Positions 1 to 10,704 are shown, counted from the first letter of the stretch. The stretch is 64,000 bases of DNA from Erythrophleum ivorense (GCA_026724425.1 JAIUCV010000101.1:1302001-1366000), one strand, 5' to 3'. The notes: generated by a model from the letters alone, not told the origin. Numbers and translations: made by a program.

Positions 1-9
1 GTCTCTCTC

Positions 10-925
10 TCAAAGAAGTCCCCCACTTAGAGAATTTACAGCATTCGCGTAGAGGTCGGTAAGCGAGTACTGCCTCAGGTTGCTTACCTCGTACCACGAG
101 TTCAGCGATTCGAGGTTCTTGTCTGTCCCGGAAAACGCCACCTGGATCCCGATGTTGCAGTTAGCTTCACCTCCGTTAGCCTTGCATTTCGATGTTGGAA
201 CCGCGCAATCTGTCCCGTTGAGACATACAGAAGAAGATCCTCCTCCTTTGCACGAATCGCATCCGAAGCTCTTCCAGAACAGATTCTGCAACACTCCTTT
301 CTGAAACTCCATTACCTGCCAATACAGTTTCAAATCCATCAATGCTTTGTTATATTGGTTTTGATTGCTTGTTGAAGAGGTTAGGGTTGTTCATTACAAG
401 TGTGAAATCTGTGATTACGTTGCTTCCATCTGCGACCTTGGCAGGGTAAGATCTCGCTGCGTATTTCGAGCCTGCGAACCCAACCATGTATCCTCCTGCT
501 TCACTCTTCTCACAAGAAAACATCCCAAATAAGCTTTGGGATTGTGTCCCATTGAGAGATTTACGTGCATAGCCCATTTAGAGACTTACCGGGTTAAACT
601 TACTTGTGTCGATAGAGAGAAGAGAGATCTCGTCTACCTTAGGTCGAAAAAGCGCGAGCTGCGCCATTTTCGCAGCTAAACCGAGACGAGAATCGCAAGG
701 TGAAAGCTGGATTTGGTCAAGGAAGAAAGCTTCTTTGCTCGAGATTGCAACACCAAAGGTGAAACCATCTCCTTTGCTTATGTGCGTGTCTGAACAAGGA
801 CTGTACACAGCATTGTTGTCCGATGATGCTCCAACCACCAAAACATCCATCTTCATCGTCATTAACATTATCATTACATTCAAGATCCTTGTCGTGGCCT
901 TTCCTAAGACTGTTAATTTCGCCAT
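10..925 (-). CDS. Expp1-like secreted protein, 3 exons
   Basis: Three exons on the minus strand: 925-590, 505-398 and 315-10. Introns of 84 and 82 bp have GT-AG ends and phase 0, and the joined frame gives 249 residues ending in TGA at 12-10. The N-terminus (MAKL start) has a hydrophobic Met/Leu/Val-rich segment around residues 15-35 that looks like a signal peptide. The body carries motifs I remember from the plant Expp1 family (for example At3g44150): DGFTFGVA, LALFRPKVDEISLL, GGYMVGFAGSKYAARS, EFQKGVLQNLFWK, a Cys-rich stretch, and a C-terminal SWYEVSNLRQYSL. The biochemical function of the family is unknown to me. The last exon reaches almost to the window edge, so the 3' UTR is outside. 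Gene model confidence is high; the family name is from memory. Confidence 0.85.
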
Positions 926-1457
926 TCTCAGAGCTAATGAGAGACCCTCGTTGCCCTTTTGTTTCTTTCTTCTTCCTCAAGAAAACCTTCTATGAACATG
1001 ATCATCAACAATGAGTAACGAACGGTACATAAAGGGTTTTACACATTAATTAGCTTTGATATACGACGACATACCTTCCAAATCCAGAATTTAGGTATCG
1101 GTTATGAAATTTTGATCTTACCAAGAATTAAAAACGATTTTTGTTTCCCTTTTCTGGGTTTAGGATCTTTCAAAAGGAAATGAAATTCTAACGCGCCAAA
1201 ACGGTTATTGCGGCTTTGAAAATGGATCTTTGTCTCCCATAATTAGCCATTTCTTATTAACGAAAAAGAATTGGTATTTGGTTAACAAATTTAAAACATG
1301 CCGTCTATTTTCCTACTAAACATGATTTTCTTCTGTTTACATTTGATTTACCAAGTTACACCCGGTTGAACCGGAGATCAGGTGTGGAATGTTAAAAGAT
1401 AAAAAGTAAGGTGTTGAAAATGTAAACCAATGTAACCAATTTAAAGGTGAGGATCGA
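926..1457. other. Intergenic, upstream of the Expp1-like gene
   Basis: This is the 5' side of the minus-strand Expp1-like gene, AT-rich toward its right end. I see no coding or repeat structure. Confidence 0.6.
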
Positions 1458-1465
1458 AGCATAAG

Positions 1466-1816
1466 CAGAGCCGTGCCCATGTTATATATTTTGGTACATT
1501 AGCACCAGGCCCCCTTTATAATTTGGAATTTGGGGCCCCAAATTAATATTAAATACATAAGTAATATGTTTTTATAACCATCCATCTCTCCATTCTTCTT
1601 TTTATTCTAATTTTTGTTAATGTTAAGATTCTTTATTTTATGTTATTTGAGTTTGTAACCTTTTATTATTGAAAGTTCACATAATTTGTTTTTTTTTTTA
1701 TAAAATATTTCTAAAATTAGATATATAACATTTGTATAACAAATTTTATGATTTACTTTGTACTGGAAATTTTTTTTTTCTTGCCTCAGGCCCCTCATAA
1801 TCTAGGCACGGCACTG
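1466..1816. mobile_element. hAT-type MITE, 351 bp
   Basis: Terminal inverted repeats CAGAGCCGTGCC (left) and, read inward from the right end, CAGTGCCGTGCC match at 11 of 12 positions. The element is flanked by a perfect 8-bp target duplication AGCATAAG at 1458-1465 and 1817-1824. An 8-bp duplication and CAG-type ends are the hallmark of the hAT superfamily. The interior is AT-rich with no coding capacity, so it is a non-autonomous element. Confidence 0.85.
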
Positions 1817-1824
1817 AGCATAAG

Positions 1825-2493
1825 AACCTGTGACACGTGGAAAATGCTCCTAAGTGTTTGCTGGACGTGAATACAAGAGAACCATATTTGGTTTCTTTGA
1901 CGAGGGTCGTCTTAGAATTTTATATGAATCTTGATTGTGCCTATCAATATATTGGTGAGTAAACATGAAAGAATCGTTAGAGTTTGTTAATTCGTACTCC
2001 TTACTATGTGATTATGTGTTCACAACAACATCAAGACTTGGTTAAAAACTATATACAGTCCTGGTACTTCGACTAAGCTATGTATCAATGAAGCATAATT
2101 TCCAAGTCTCCATGTATACTTCCCTGCCGGTATCGTATCCAAATATTAGAATAACATCAAATACCAAAACCAAAAAAGAAAAAAAAAAACGAAATATCAT
2201 TCTTTGACAAGTAATATATTTTTAACTAATCTCAAACTGAGTAAGGATTAACTCTTGTTTAGTCACCGTTTACTAGTTGATGTTTAAAGTTTCAATTTGA
2301 AGATGCCATTATTAATAACGAAAAACACCTTTAAAACCTAGTGTACCTTTGAAACAATTAGCTTAGTTTTTTAGGCTTTTTAATACATATAAATTGTTTT
2401 AAAAAAAGAATACATTTCTACAACATATAAGTTTATAATTCTTTCAGTGTTCTATACTAATTTTTTGTGTGCGCGCAAAAGACATGTCTTTAT
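1825..2493. other. Intergenic, no gene seen
   Basis: AT-rich sequence between the MITE and the S1-gene duplication. No long ORF, tRNA or recognisable repeat. Confidence 0.5.
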
Positions 2494-2569
2494 TTATATA
2501 TAATAATAAGCAAAATATATCTACTGATCAATAAAAAAAATGGTGTACAGAAGAAAGCCTGTAACATAA

Positions 2570-5500
2570 TTTTTTTTTTTTTTTTGTCAACTGAGAAAAT
2601 ATATAATGAGACAGGTGCAAAGCACCAAACAACTGCGGTTACAACAAGCGAGCGAAACAAAGTAACAAAAGGAGCTAAACAGAGGATGAAACAAGCCCTC
2701 TCTACAATCTCTTGAAAACACAAAGATTGCAGAGGAAAAAGGTATTCAAACCAAGGCAACAACAAAAGCCAACTCCAAAAACCAGAAGGGTACTCAGATA
2801 GAGGGGGGGATTTTCTCACTTTCAAAAATGCTATTTAACCACAAAGGGTGGCTTCGAGCAACATAAGACTGAGAAAGATCACACCTAAAAGCACTCTGAG
2901 CAATGAGAAAAGCCCCTCTATTAGCACAACGAGGTTCTAACACCACTTTCCAGCTCCAAAAATTCGCAAGAAGATCAGACCAGGAATCAGAATGAAACCT
3001 GAAAGAAGGCCAGGCCTTCGGTCTTTCCAAAACTCCAGCGACTACCTTTTCTTCGACTGCCAGCACCACCCTCTCAACACCATGACTAAGTAAACTTTGT
3101 AAAGCCCATGTTGTCCCAGTGAAACTGCAATCCAAACGAGTTTCCAAATTCACAAAATATCTTCTACTATGCAGTAACACAACTCCATTCTCATCTCTTA
3201 GTACCCAGGCCATTCCTCCCACTTTCCTTCCTTTAGACCAAACACAACTGATATTGCATTTAAGCCATGGTTTCGGTGGAGGTCTCCAACGCAGAACCTG
3301 TGTTTCTTTCACGGAGGCAATTAACAAATCCCACTCCTTATCAATCTCTTGAGCCAAAAACCAAAATTCAACATCAATTGCTATTTTCTCCATAGCTTCC
3401 AGGGCATTGAAATTATGTTTTTCAAACAAAAGGAGATTCCTGTTTTTCCAATTAAACCAAATAATCCAAGGAATACGTCTTCTAACGGCCTCCGGCAACT
3501 CACCGTTTTTCCTTTGCATTAAGAGGTGGTACATGTTTGTAAATAACGAGTTTCCAAACCCCATCCTTGGAGACGGAATATCACTTAAGGCCCACACTTG
3601 TCTTGGGAGCTCACAAGTGAAACGGACATGGTTAATAGATTCTCCATCTGTACCGCACACTTGACAAACATTTTGTACCTTCAAACCTCTCTCTTGTAGC
3701 TTATCTCCAACCGCAATTGCTCCACATAGAGACTTCCAGATGAAAATTCGGATTTTTTCCTCAGTTTTAAGCTCCCAAACTTGACCTTTCAACTCATTTA
3801 ACGACGGTAACATAGCCGCTTCTCTGAAAAGCTCAGCTTTATTCACCTTTGATGCTAACCAAAAACCAGACTTGACCGAATAGTCACCACTCTGATTGTG
3901 CAACCAGCTCCAGTAGTCATCACTTCTTGTAACTGGTTGAGATTTCAGGATCCTACCAATGTCCTCAGGAAGGAAGATTTCTCTCAACTTTAGAACATTC
4001 CACTTCTTGGTATGAGAATCAATGAGATCCTTGGCCATCAGATTCACATCAAAATTATGGTTTAGGCGCCATGGAGCTCTCATTCCTTCATCACCCATGA
4101 TCCAAGGATCAAACCAAACATTGATCGACTTTCCATTCCCCACACGCTTTCTAAGACCTTTACACAAAAGATCCCTTCCCCACAGAATACTCGTCCAAGC
4201 AAAAGACGGCCTAACACCTAGATATTTGGGCAGACACATTTTCTCCCAACTAATCCAGTGCACCTTTCTTTTATTTTCCACCGAAGACCACCAGAAGTCA
4301 GCCATCACACTTCTCAGGTTCGCACAAATGCCTTTAGGAAGCTTGAAACACGACATCGCATAAACTGGCATTGCTGACAACACTGATTTAAGGAGAATTT
4401 CTTTGCCTCCTTGAGAAAGAATTCTGGAGAACCAACCTGAAACTCGTTGTTGAACCCTTTCTCTTAGATAATCCAACAGTTTTATCTTCGAACCACTAAA
4501 ACATTCTGGTAATCCAAGATATGTTCCTGCTCCTCCTTCATTTACAATCCCCAACATAACCTGAATCCGCTGTTTTTGCTCTGCTCCTATTTTTGCTCCA
4601 AAAGTGATAGACGATTTAGAGGGATTGACCATCTGACCCGTGACTTCTCCATAAATCTTAAGAATACCTTTTAAGGCAAAGCATTGCTGATCGTTTGCTC
4701 GGCACAAGAACAAACTATCATCAGCAAACAACAGATGATGAACAGCCGGCCCACTTTCACTAAATCTAATTCCGTTCACAAGTCCCAGGCGTTCAGCTCT
4801 ATTAAGTAAGTGAGTGAGCCCTTCCGTACAAAGAACAAAGAGAAAGGGAGACAGGGGGTCCCCTTGTCTCAAACCTCTTTGTGGATTGATAATCCCATGC
4901 GGTTTATCGTTAATGAGAACCGAGTAAGAAACTGAAGATAAACAGAACATTACCCACTCAACCCATACCTGATGAAACCCCAACGCTTGAAGGAGCGCTC
5001 TGATATAACTCCACTCTACTTTATCATACGCTTTTGACATATCAGATTTCAAGGCCATATACTCGGAGGATATAACTGCGTGCGTCCTCAACCCATGGAT
5101 CAACTCATGCGCAATAATGATATTATCTGAAATCAGTCTCTCTGACACAAAGGCTGATTGATTCACTGAAACCAGCTGATTTAGGAACGGTTGCATCCTT
5201 CTCACCAAGATCTTGGACACCGTCTTGTATAACACTGAACACAAGCTAATTGGCCTTAAGTCTGTCATCTTGAAAGCATTCGTCACTTTTGGCAAAAGAC
5301 AGATATGTGTAAAGTTCCATTCTTTTGGGAATGAACCCGAGTAGAAGAACTCCTTCACTTCCTTTGTAACTTGTTTACCAATGATGCTCCAATAGTGCTG
5401 AAAGAAAAGGCCCGTCATTCCATCCGGCCCCGGAGCACTTGACGGTTTAATAGAGAAGACAGCTTCTTTGATTTCCGAATCAGATATCAACTTTATCAAT

Positions 5501-6432
5501 GAATCGTTCATTTCAGGCGAGACTCTTGGTGAGAAGTCAGCAAACCAAACTGAAAAGTTGGTAGGATTAGCCGATTTGAACAGATTCTGAAAGTAAGAAA
5601 CCGCAACCACTCCCTTTGCTGCCTCTGATTTCTGGATGACACCATTGTCATCTAAAAGTTCATCAAGTCTCCTCTGATTTCTTTCACAGTTCACAGAATC
5701 ATGAAAGAATTTGGAATTACGATCCCCTTCTCTAAGCCATTTTTGCCTGCTCTTTTGTCTCCAGAAGATCTCATCCTCTTTGTAAGCCATCACTAGCTCT
5801 CTCTTGAGATACCACAGCCTTTCCTTCGATGGGAAACTCGCCGATTGTTCTTGTTCCAGATTTCTTTCTAACTGCTGCATCCGGTCATTAGCATTCATAT
5901 TCTTTTTCTTTTTCCATCTACTTAGCGATTTCCTGCATATTCTCAGTCTGTCACAAACCGACTGATTCTCCACCACAAACCTTGAGTTCCAAGCAATTGC
6001 AATTGATTCCTTTACCAAAGGTTGAAATAAAAACCTTTTATCAAACCTGAACTGACCTCTATAGGAATCTTGAGAAGATTGCAACGATACAAGAACAGGA
6101 CGATGGTCTGATCCTCTCTTATCCAAAAACGCTTGATTAGAAACTGGAAACAGCTGAAACCACTCCTTATTACCAAAGCCTCTATCCAGCCTACTCTGAA
6201 TCCACCACTTGCCTCTAAAACCACCCCAAGTGAAACCATTTCCGTGACTAACAAGCTCCGACATCCCACAGTCTTCCAACATATTTACAAAGGGCTTGAA
6301 AGACTGAAGACTTCTTTTGGGACCACCCAGTTTCTCACCATTGTGAGTGATCTCATTGAAATCTCCTACCATACACCAGCAATCTTTCCTTGATACACCA
6401 ATGCGACTGATCACTTCCCACACTGCCACTCT
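2570..6432 (-). mobile_element. 5'-truncated L1-type LINE with perfect target duplication
   Basis: A non-LTR retrotransposon on the minus strand. Its 3' end is an A tail, seen as a run of T from about 2570 on the plus strand. Both ends are bordered by the same 14 bp, AGCCTGTAACATAA, at 2556-2569 and 6433-6446, which is the target-site duplication. The 5' end falls inside the endonuclease domain, so ORF1 and the start of ORF2 are missing: a typical 5' truncation during target-primed reverse transcription. The perfect duplication and undamaged reading frame point to a recent insertion. It interrupts the 5' flank of the first copy of the S1-gene duplication. Confidence 0.93.
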
Positions 6433-6444
6433 AGCCTGTAACAT
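2794..6444 (-). CDS. LINE ORF2 fragment: endonuclease, reverse transcriptase, zinc knuckle, RNase H
   Basis: A 1216-codon uninterrupted frame. In order: the C-terminal part of an APE-type endonuclease (GDFNEI at residues 27-32, later SRLDRGFGN and GSDHRPV); a reverse transcriptase core with SDMSKAYDKVEW and the catalytic FADD box near residue 575; a zf-RVT type Cys/His cluster (CQVCGTDGES...H...C) near residue 925; and a plant RVT_3 RNase H-like domain from about residue 1060. The apparent ATG at 6444 lies inside the target-site duplication, so it comes from host DNA and is not the native start. The protein lacks the N-terminal endonuclease residues and should not be able to nick DNA normally. 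Confidence 0.9.
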   Translation of the reverse strand: MLQARVAVWEVISRIGVSRKDCWCMVGDFNEITHNGEKLGGPKRSLQSFKPFVNMLEDCGMSELVSHGNGFTWGGFRGKWWIQSRLDRGFGNKEWFQLFPVSNQAFLDKRGSDHRPVLVSLQSSQDSYRGQFRFDKRFLFQPLVKESIAIAWNSRFVVENQSVCDRLRICRKSLSRWKKKKNMNANDRMQQLERNLEQEQSASFPSKERLWYLKRELVMAYKEDEIFWRQKSRQKWLREGDRNSKFFHDSVNCERNQRRLDELLDDNGVIQKSEAAKGVVAVSYFQNLFKSANPTNFSVWFADFSPRVSPEMNDSLIKLISDSEIKEAVFSIKPSSAPGPDGMTGLFFQHYWSIIGKQVTKEVKEFFYSGSFPKEWNFTHICLLPKVTNAFKMTDLRPISLCSVLYKTVSKILVRRMQPFLNQLVSVNQSAFVSERLISDNIIIAHELIHGLRTHAVISSEYMALKSDMSKAYDKVEWSYIRALLQALGFHQVWVEWVMFCLSSVSYSVLINDKPHGIINPQRGLRQGDPLSPFLFVLCTEGLTHLLNRAERLGLVNGIRFSESGPAVHHLLFADDSLFLCRANDQQCFALKGILKIYGEVTGQMVNPSKSSITFGAKIGAEQKQRIQVMLGIVNEGGAGTYLGLPECFSGSKIKLLDYLRERVQQRVSGWFSRILSQGGKEILLKSVLSAMPVYAMSCFKLPKGICANLRSVMADFWWSSVENKRKVHWISWEKMCLPKYLGVRPSFAWTSILWGRDLLCKGLRKRVGNGKSINVWFDPWIMGDEGMRAPWRLNHNFDVNLMAKDLIDSHTKKWNVLKLREIFLPEDIGRILKSQPVTRSDDYWSWLHNQSGDYSVKSGFWLASKVNKAELFREAAMLPSLNELKGQVWELKTEEKIRIFIWKSLCGAIAVGDKLQERGLKVQNVCQVCGTDGESINHVRFTCELPRQVWALSDIPSPRMGFGNSLFTNMYHLLMQRKNGELPEAVRRRIPWIIWFNWKNRNLLLFEKHNFNALEAMEKIAIDVEFWFLAQEIDKEWDLLIASVKETQVLRWRPPPKPWLKCNISCVWSKGRKVGGMAWVLRDENGVVLLHSRRYFVNLETRLDCSFTGTTWALQSLLSHGVERVVLAVEEKVVAGVLERPKAWPSFRFHSDSWSDLLANFWSWKVVLEPRCANRGAFLIAQSAFRCDLSQSYVARSHPLWLNSIFESEKIPPSI

Positions 6445-6731
6445 AAGTTACATAACACATATATTTACCGAAAATAATATGTTTCTAAACATCTTAAATT
6501 TTTTGCTTGTTTAGTTCTTGTGGTGATTCATAATTTCAGTTTATTTTATTGGCTAACCATATTTTTCTAGATTCAAATGAAAATGTCTTCTTGGACCAAT
6601 TATATTACTTGGTTCATGTTTCTTTTTAAATTTAGCTAACGTATTAATAGACTATCGAAAAGGTAAAGATAAAACGATTCCCACACAAAAAAACTTATAA
6701 ATACTACACATTGATAACTTTATTACTCCAA

Positions 6732-6735
<4 letters not shown>

Positions 6736-6766
<31 letters not shown>
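6736..6766. repeat. AT dinucleotide microsatellite in the S1-gene leader
   Basis: About 14 AT repeats directly before the ATG at 6767, in the predicted 5' UTR; a TATAAAT box lies at 6696-6702. Copy B lacks the expansion at the same place. Confidence 0.85.
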
Positions 6767-6768
<2 letters not shown>

Positions 6769-7213
6769 GAATCTTTTCATAGTTTTTGTGTTAGTTATTT
6801 CTGTGTCTTTTGGAGTGAATGAAGCGTGGGGTGGAGATAAATTATGCAAGTTAAATTATGTATTTATCAATAACCAACTCGGTAATGGTGCTCCTCTCAA
6901 CGTCACTTGCGAAATGTGGCCATATCCACTTTTAGGAAAGCAAATCCTAAGAGGATTCAATTCTACTTATACTAAGCTTGAGCCGTTCAACGATGATTCC
7001 AGTAGAGACTCTAGAACAGAATATAGATGCGATCTAGCATTCCTGGGAAAAGATCGCATTCCTATTGGTTTTACTAAGCTCGTAGTATATCGATCAAAAG
7101 GTCAGAGAATGTGTAACCAGATACGTCAATGGATTGCTAGATCTGATGGAATATACACTAGAAGAGACTGGAATAAACCTGTGGGGTGGGCACTTGCCTG
7201 GAGAAGGATATAA
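6767..7213 (+). CDS. S1 self-incompatibility (SPH) family secreted protein
   Basis: A single-exon 148-residue protein. Residues 1-22 are a clear signal peptide (MNLFIVFVLVISVSFG). The mature part has the SPH family pattern: INNQLGNGAPLNVTC near the start, a central FNSTYTKL strand, Cys residues near 'YRCDL' and 'RMCNQIRQW', and a basic C-terminus ending LAWRRI. SPH proteins resemble the poppy stigma S1 determinant; in crucifers they form a large family of small secreted proteins, mostly without known roles. The copy looks functional, with a TATA box about 70 bp upstream. The LINE inserted about 320 bp upstream may have cut distal regulatory sequence. Confidence 0.88.
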
Positions 7214-7849
7214 GCTTCTTTTCCCTTGAACTTACCAATATTTATATAAGTTATTTCTATATTTTAAGTGTTATATATGAACTAATCCATAAGATCTACT
7301 AATAATGTGCTATGATATATAGAAGAATATTGTAATAAAACGTAAATTTATTAATAGTTATGTATGTTGTTTCCCTTTTTAGAAAACAATAACACAATTT
7401 CTTTATTTGGGGTTCCACAAGCAATCCAACTTAGCAATTTTGTGTCTATTTTAAGTTGACATATGACAATCTTACCTGCAATTTTTATGTATTTAAAAGC
7501 AGCCCTATTGGTGGGTTTTAGGGATCAGAATCACATGATTTAAGAATAAAAAAGAAAAGAAGGTCTGCATAAACAGTTATGGTTTGAGAAACTCAACATA
7601 AAAGCTTGAGATACTCTTGTAATTAAGTAATTAACACATTTCTTTTGTTTTCATTGATCTAATTTTTCTTTTATCATTTAAATTTTTATTTTATTTTACT
7701 TTAGCTGATTGATTTCGTATTATATATAGATAAAACCACTACCAACAGAATCTGTTATGCTCATGAAAAACATAGCACATAAAAGACAACCAACGAGAAA
7801 AAAACAAAAAAACAAAAACAAAAACGCATATATATTCTCAATAGCCCAT

Positions 7850-8205
7850 AGATGGCCTTGCAGTTTTGATTCGTCCAGGCTCTCTATGGCGCTAAAAGCT
7901 TTCCTACACCACCATGGTCTCTTATAATCCAAGCCGCCCGAGGTTATTTTGGTGGATCCACGAGAAGTTTTGTCTATTCTCAATATGAATTTATTGAGCA
8001 TTTGAGGAGATAATATTCCATGAAGAATAATTCTCCATTCATTGCACTCATAAGATTACCACATGTCAGTTTTGGGAGCTTAAAACATGAAACTGCAAAG
8101 ACAAGAATGCCCATTTCCACTGATTTAAGAAGTACCTACTTTCCACAAAGTCATTTCTTCCTATCAATGGTTGGATATGTCGAAGCAGTTTCCAACAGTT
8201 TATAA
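7850..8205 (-). pseudogene. Degenerate LINE ORF2 fragment
   Basis: Reverse-strand translation gives pieces matching the LINE at 2.8-6.4 kb just after its RT domain: a LLKSV...MP/AMSCFKLPK-like stretch (here FAVSCFKLPK, around 8060-8090) and a WW...VHWISWEK-like stretch (around 7940-7980), broken by frame changes and stops. It lies between the two S1-gene copies. It is an old remnant and not part of the younger insertion. Confidence 0.65.
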
Positions 8206-8256
8206 CAGGTTTGTCCAATTAAGAATTTAAGTTAGGTACTGAGAAATTTGTTCGTT

Positions 8257-8265
<9 letters not shown>

Positions 8266-8293
<28 letters not shown>
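8266..8293. repeat. AT dinucleotide microsatellite
   Basis: A run of TA repeats at the left edge of duplication copy B. Confidence 0.8.
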
Positions 8294-8296
<3 letters not shown>

Positions 8297-8694
8297 ATAA
8301 TAATAAGCAAAATCTATCTCTTGATCAATAAATAAAAAAAATGGTGTACAAAAGAAAGCCTAAAACATAACACTACAAATATTAAATAGCATTGTTAAAA
8401 ATAATAAGTTTCCAAACATGTTAAGAGTTTTGGCTTATTTTAGTTTTTATGGTGATTTATAATTTCAACTTATTTGATTTTATTTTATCGGCTAACCATA
8501 CTTTTCTATGTCTAAATGAAAAGTCTTCTCGACCAATTATATTATTTGGTTCATGTTTGTTTTTAAATTTAGCTAACACCCATTAATAGACTATTTAAAA
8601 AGTAAAGACAATAATTTTCAGACAGATATATATAAATACTACACATTATATTGATAAGTGATAACCTTATTACTCCAAAATACATCCCCGTGAA

Positions 8695-9384
8695 ATGAAT
8701 CTTTTCATAGTTTTTGTGTTAGCTATTGCTATGTGTTTTGGAATGAATGAATCTAAAGGTTTTGTTGGGAGCAGATGATCTAGCGGATCTAGAGCTTTTA
8801 GTGGGAGAAGCCGATCGAATGGAGGATCGAATGGAGGATTGAATGGAGGTTCTCCATGTATGTTAAATCATGTAGTGATTAATAAACCCAACTACTATTG
8901 GGCTAGTGGCACTTGAGGGGGTAATCCCAATATAATGCCCGCAGTTCGATTCTCGCTGGGTACCGGGGCATTCACATGGTCTCTCCGGGCCACCAGGGAA
9001 AAAACATGGTTAAAAAGTATGTAGTGATTAATAACCAACTCGGTTTTGGTATTCCTCTCGACGTCGATTGCCGTGAAGGGCACAAACGTTTAGGAATGCA
9101 ATCTCTAAAAGAATTCAATTCTAGTTATACTAATCTTCTAGACTTCTACCGTTCCCCGATTCGGCACATCATTTCGATAAAAAAAGAATTAAATGCGATT
9201 TAAGATTCGTGGGAAAAGATGGTCATTCATATAGTTTTGATAAGCTTCAAACATATCATTCAAAAAGTAGACAAATGTGTAACGAGTTACGTCAATGGAT
9301 TGCTAGACCTGATGGATTTTTACTTCAGAAGACACTGGTGTAAATAAACCTGTCGGGTGGGTACTTGCTTGGAAAAAAATATAA
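8695..9384 (+). pseudogene. S1 (SPH) family pseudogene, disrupted by a SINE
   Basis: It starts like its intact neighbour (MNLFIVFVLAIA), but an in-frame TGA follows after about 27 codons. A Ser/Gly-rich stretch not present in copy A follows, then a SINE at 8886-9018. Downstream the S1 domain resumes (INNQLGFGIPLDVDC, then EFNSSYTNL), but a frameshift near 9190-9200 ends the frame early, and the homologous C-terminal end reaches 9384 in other frames. Three independent lesions make it a pseudogene. Confidence 0.88.
8886..9018 (+). mobile_element. tRNA-derived SINE, about 133 bp
   Basis: The insert is bounded by a perfect 16-bp target duplication ATGTAGTGATTAATAA at 8870-8885 and 9019-9034. It contains a pol III box A-like TGGGCTAGTGG (about 8898-8908) and a box B-like AGTTCGATTCTC about 35 bp further on, the layout of tRNA-derived crucifer SINEs. 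The 3' end is short and A-rich (AAAAAACATGGTTAAAAAG). Confidence 0.85.
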
Positions 9385-10386
9385 GCTTCTTCTTTTCTCT
9401 CTTAAACTTACCAGTATTTATATAAGTTAGTTGTTTATTTTAAGTCTTATGAACTAATCCATAAGATCTACTAATAACGTGCTAGAATATATAGCAAAAT
9501 ATATTGTAATAAAGCATAACTGATTTAATATTTATGTATGTTGTTTCAGTTTTTAAGAGCTTAAGATACCCTTGTATTTGTTTTCATTGAATTGAATTTT
9601 TTTTCTTCTTTTTAACGACTCCGTATCATAGATAAAAACTACCACCAAAGGAACATATTATGCTCATGAGAAACATAGCACACAAAAGACAACCAAACGA
9701 GAAAATCAAAAACAAAACAAAAAAAGCTTCAGAATTATAATTCTAAATAACTAACTACTAATCGGATCTAAATGTGCAAGAAAACACCAGTAATCAGGTT
9801 TAATAAATCATAAATTGACCAGCAACACAACATTTCTGTTTCCTTGTGGTGACACAGTTTCACCCACTTGTGCAAAACTCGGCACAACAGAATTGTCTCT
9901 TCTGCTGTTCTCCAACAATCTTCTAATCGACTCCATGACAACCTGCAAAGAAGCAACATATTCTCATCACTTGCAATTACTTCATTCTCTACTTCTGACT
10001 CTAACAAAAGGAAAAGCTTACACTTTACGTTTTAAAAGACTCTGCAATCGCTAACATCCAACAAGTAGAGCATTGTGAGAAAAGAGCAACAAATATTTCC
10101 AGAAAAAGGAAGTGAAGTTCTTATAACCTTTGATATCCATTAATCCATATTACATAACTTTTTACTCAATGAGCTAATTCAGGATCAACAAAGTGAAAAA
10201 GCTTTAATCTTCTTCAAGAACAAAACACAAAACATATTTTGATACAGAATTTCAGAAACCCAATTTTGTTTAAGCAGAAAGTATTGAGAAATGAGATAGC
10301 TTTTTATTTATTGATTGATTTTCATGAATTAAGCAATAATACTATATAATAAACCAAAATTACGAATTCAAATTTGGAAATTTACC
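9385..10386. other. End of duplication copy B and 3' flank of DPH3
   Basis: Up to about 9726 this is duplication copy B. From about 9770 to 10386 it is probably the 3' UTR of the minus-strand DPH3 gene. A possible donor (GGTAAATTT) directly after the DPH3 stop and an acceptor-like TTTGCAG near 9944 suggest a 3' UTR intron. I do not support the short reading frames here as genes. Confidence 0.45.
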
Positions 10387-10635
10387 TCACGCGACGGCGA
10401 TCGGCTGGCGACTTTTCGGTTCGTTATTCTTCTTCTTCGTATCGGTTTGAAAATCCTCCATATTGTAGATGACGGTGATGTAAAGCGAGCAACTTGGGCA
10501 ATTCGCGATCTCCTCGCCGAGCCGGAGATCCTCCTTCGTGATCTGGAACAAATCTCCACAAGGGCATGGGTACGTGTACGCTTGAATCTCTTCGTTCCAC
10601 TCCATGTCTTCTATCTCCACATCGTCGTATGACAT
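10387..10635 (-). CDS. DPH3: DPH3, diphthamide biosynthesis CSL zinc-finger protein
   Basis: An 82-residue protein, single coding exon, starting MSYDDVEIEDMEWN; this start matches the family and places the DPH/CSL domain at the N-terminus. The four zinc ligands are the CPC pair at residues 24 and 26 and the CPSC pair at 46 and 49. DPH3 is an electron carrier for the Dph1-Dph2 radical-SAM step of diphthamide synthesis on eEF2, and in yeast (as Kti11) also serves Elongator-dependent tRNA wobble-uridine modification. The C-terminus is a short basic tail. An upstream in-frame extension to 10704 exists but lacks conserved residues and I leave it out. The position agrees with At2g15910 as I remember it. 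Confidence 0.92.
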   Translation of the reverse strand: MSYDDVEIEDMEWNEEIQAYTYPCPCGDLFQITKEDLRLGEEIANCPSCSLYITVIYNMEDFQTDTKKKNNEPKSRQPIAVA

Positions 10636-10704
10636 CGTTAATCCTCGCCGGAAGTTCGAAGACCCGCTTTTTTTGTTTCTTCTCCGGCGGAAATTAGGGC
10701 ACAA

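Larger units (their letters stand above)
6447..7805 (+). repeat. Tandem duplication, copy A (S1-like gene and flanks)
   Basis: Copy A consists of 2494-2569 plus 6447 to about 7805; the LINE separates the two parts. It is similar along its length to copy B at about 8288-9726: the upstream block with AAAAAATGGTGTACA, the TATA region, the gene, and the downstream block ending in ATAGCACATAAAAGACAACC. Between 7214 and 7849 there is only this 3' flank, without another gene. Confidence 0.8.
8288..9726 (+). repeat. Tandem duplication, copy B
   Basis: The second copy of the S1-gene segment; see copy A. It carries the broken S1-like gene and ends in the same block, ATAGCACACAAAAGACAACC. Many point and indel differences show that the duplication is older than the LINE insertion in copy A. 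Confidence 0.8.

Noticed and set aside
9768..10054. 79-codon frames on both strands left of DPH3
   Set aside because: Probably the DPH3 3' UTR; no recognisable protein features.
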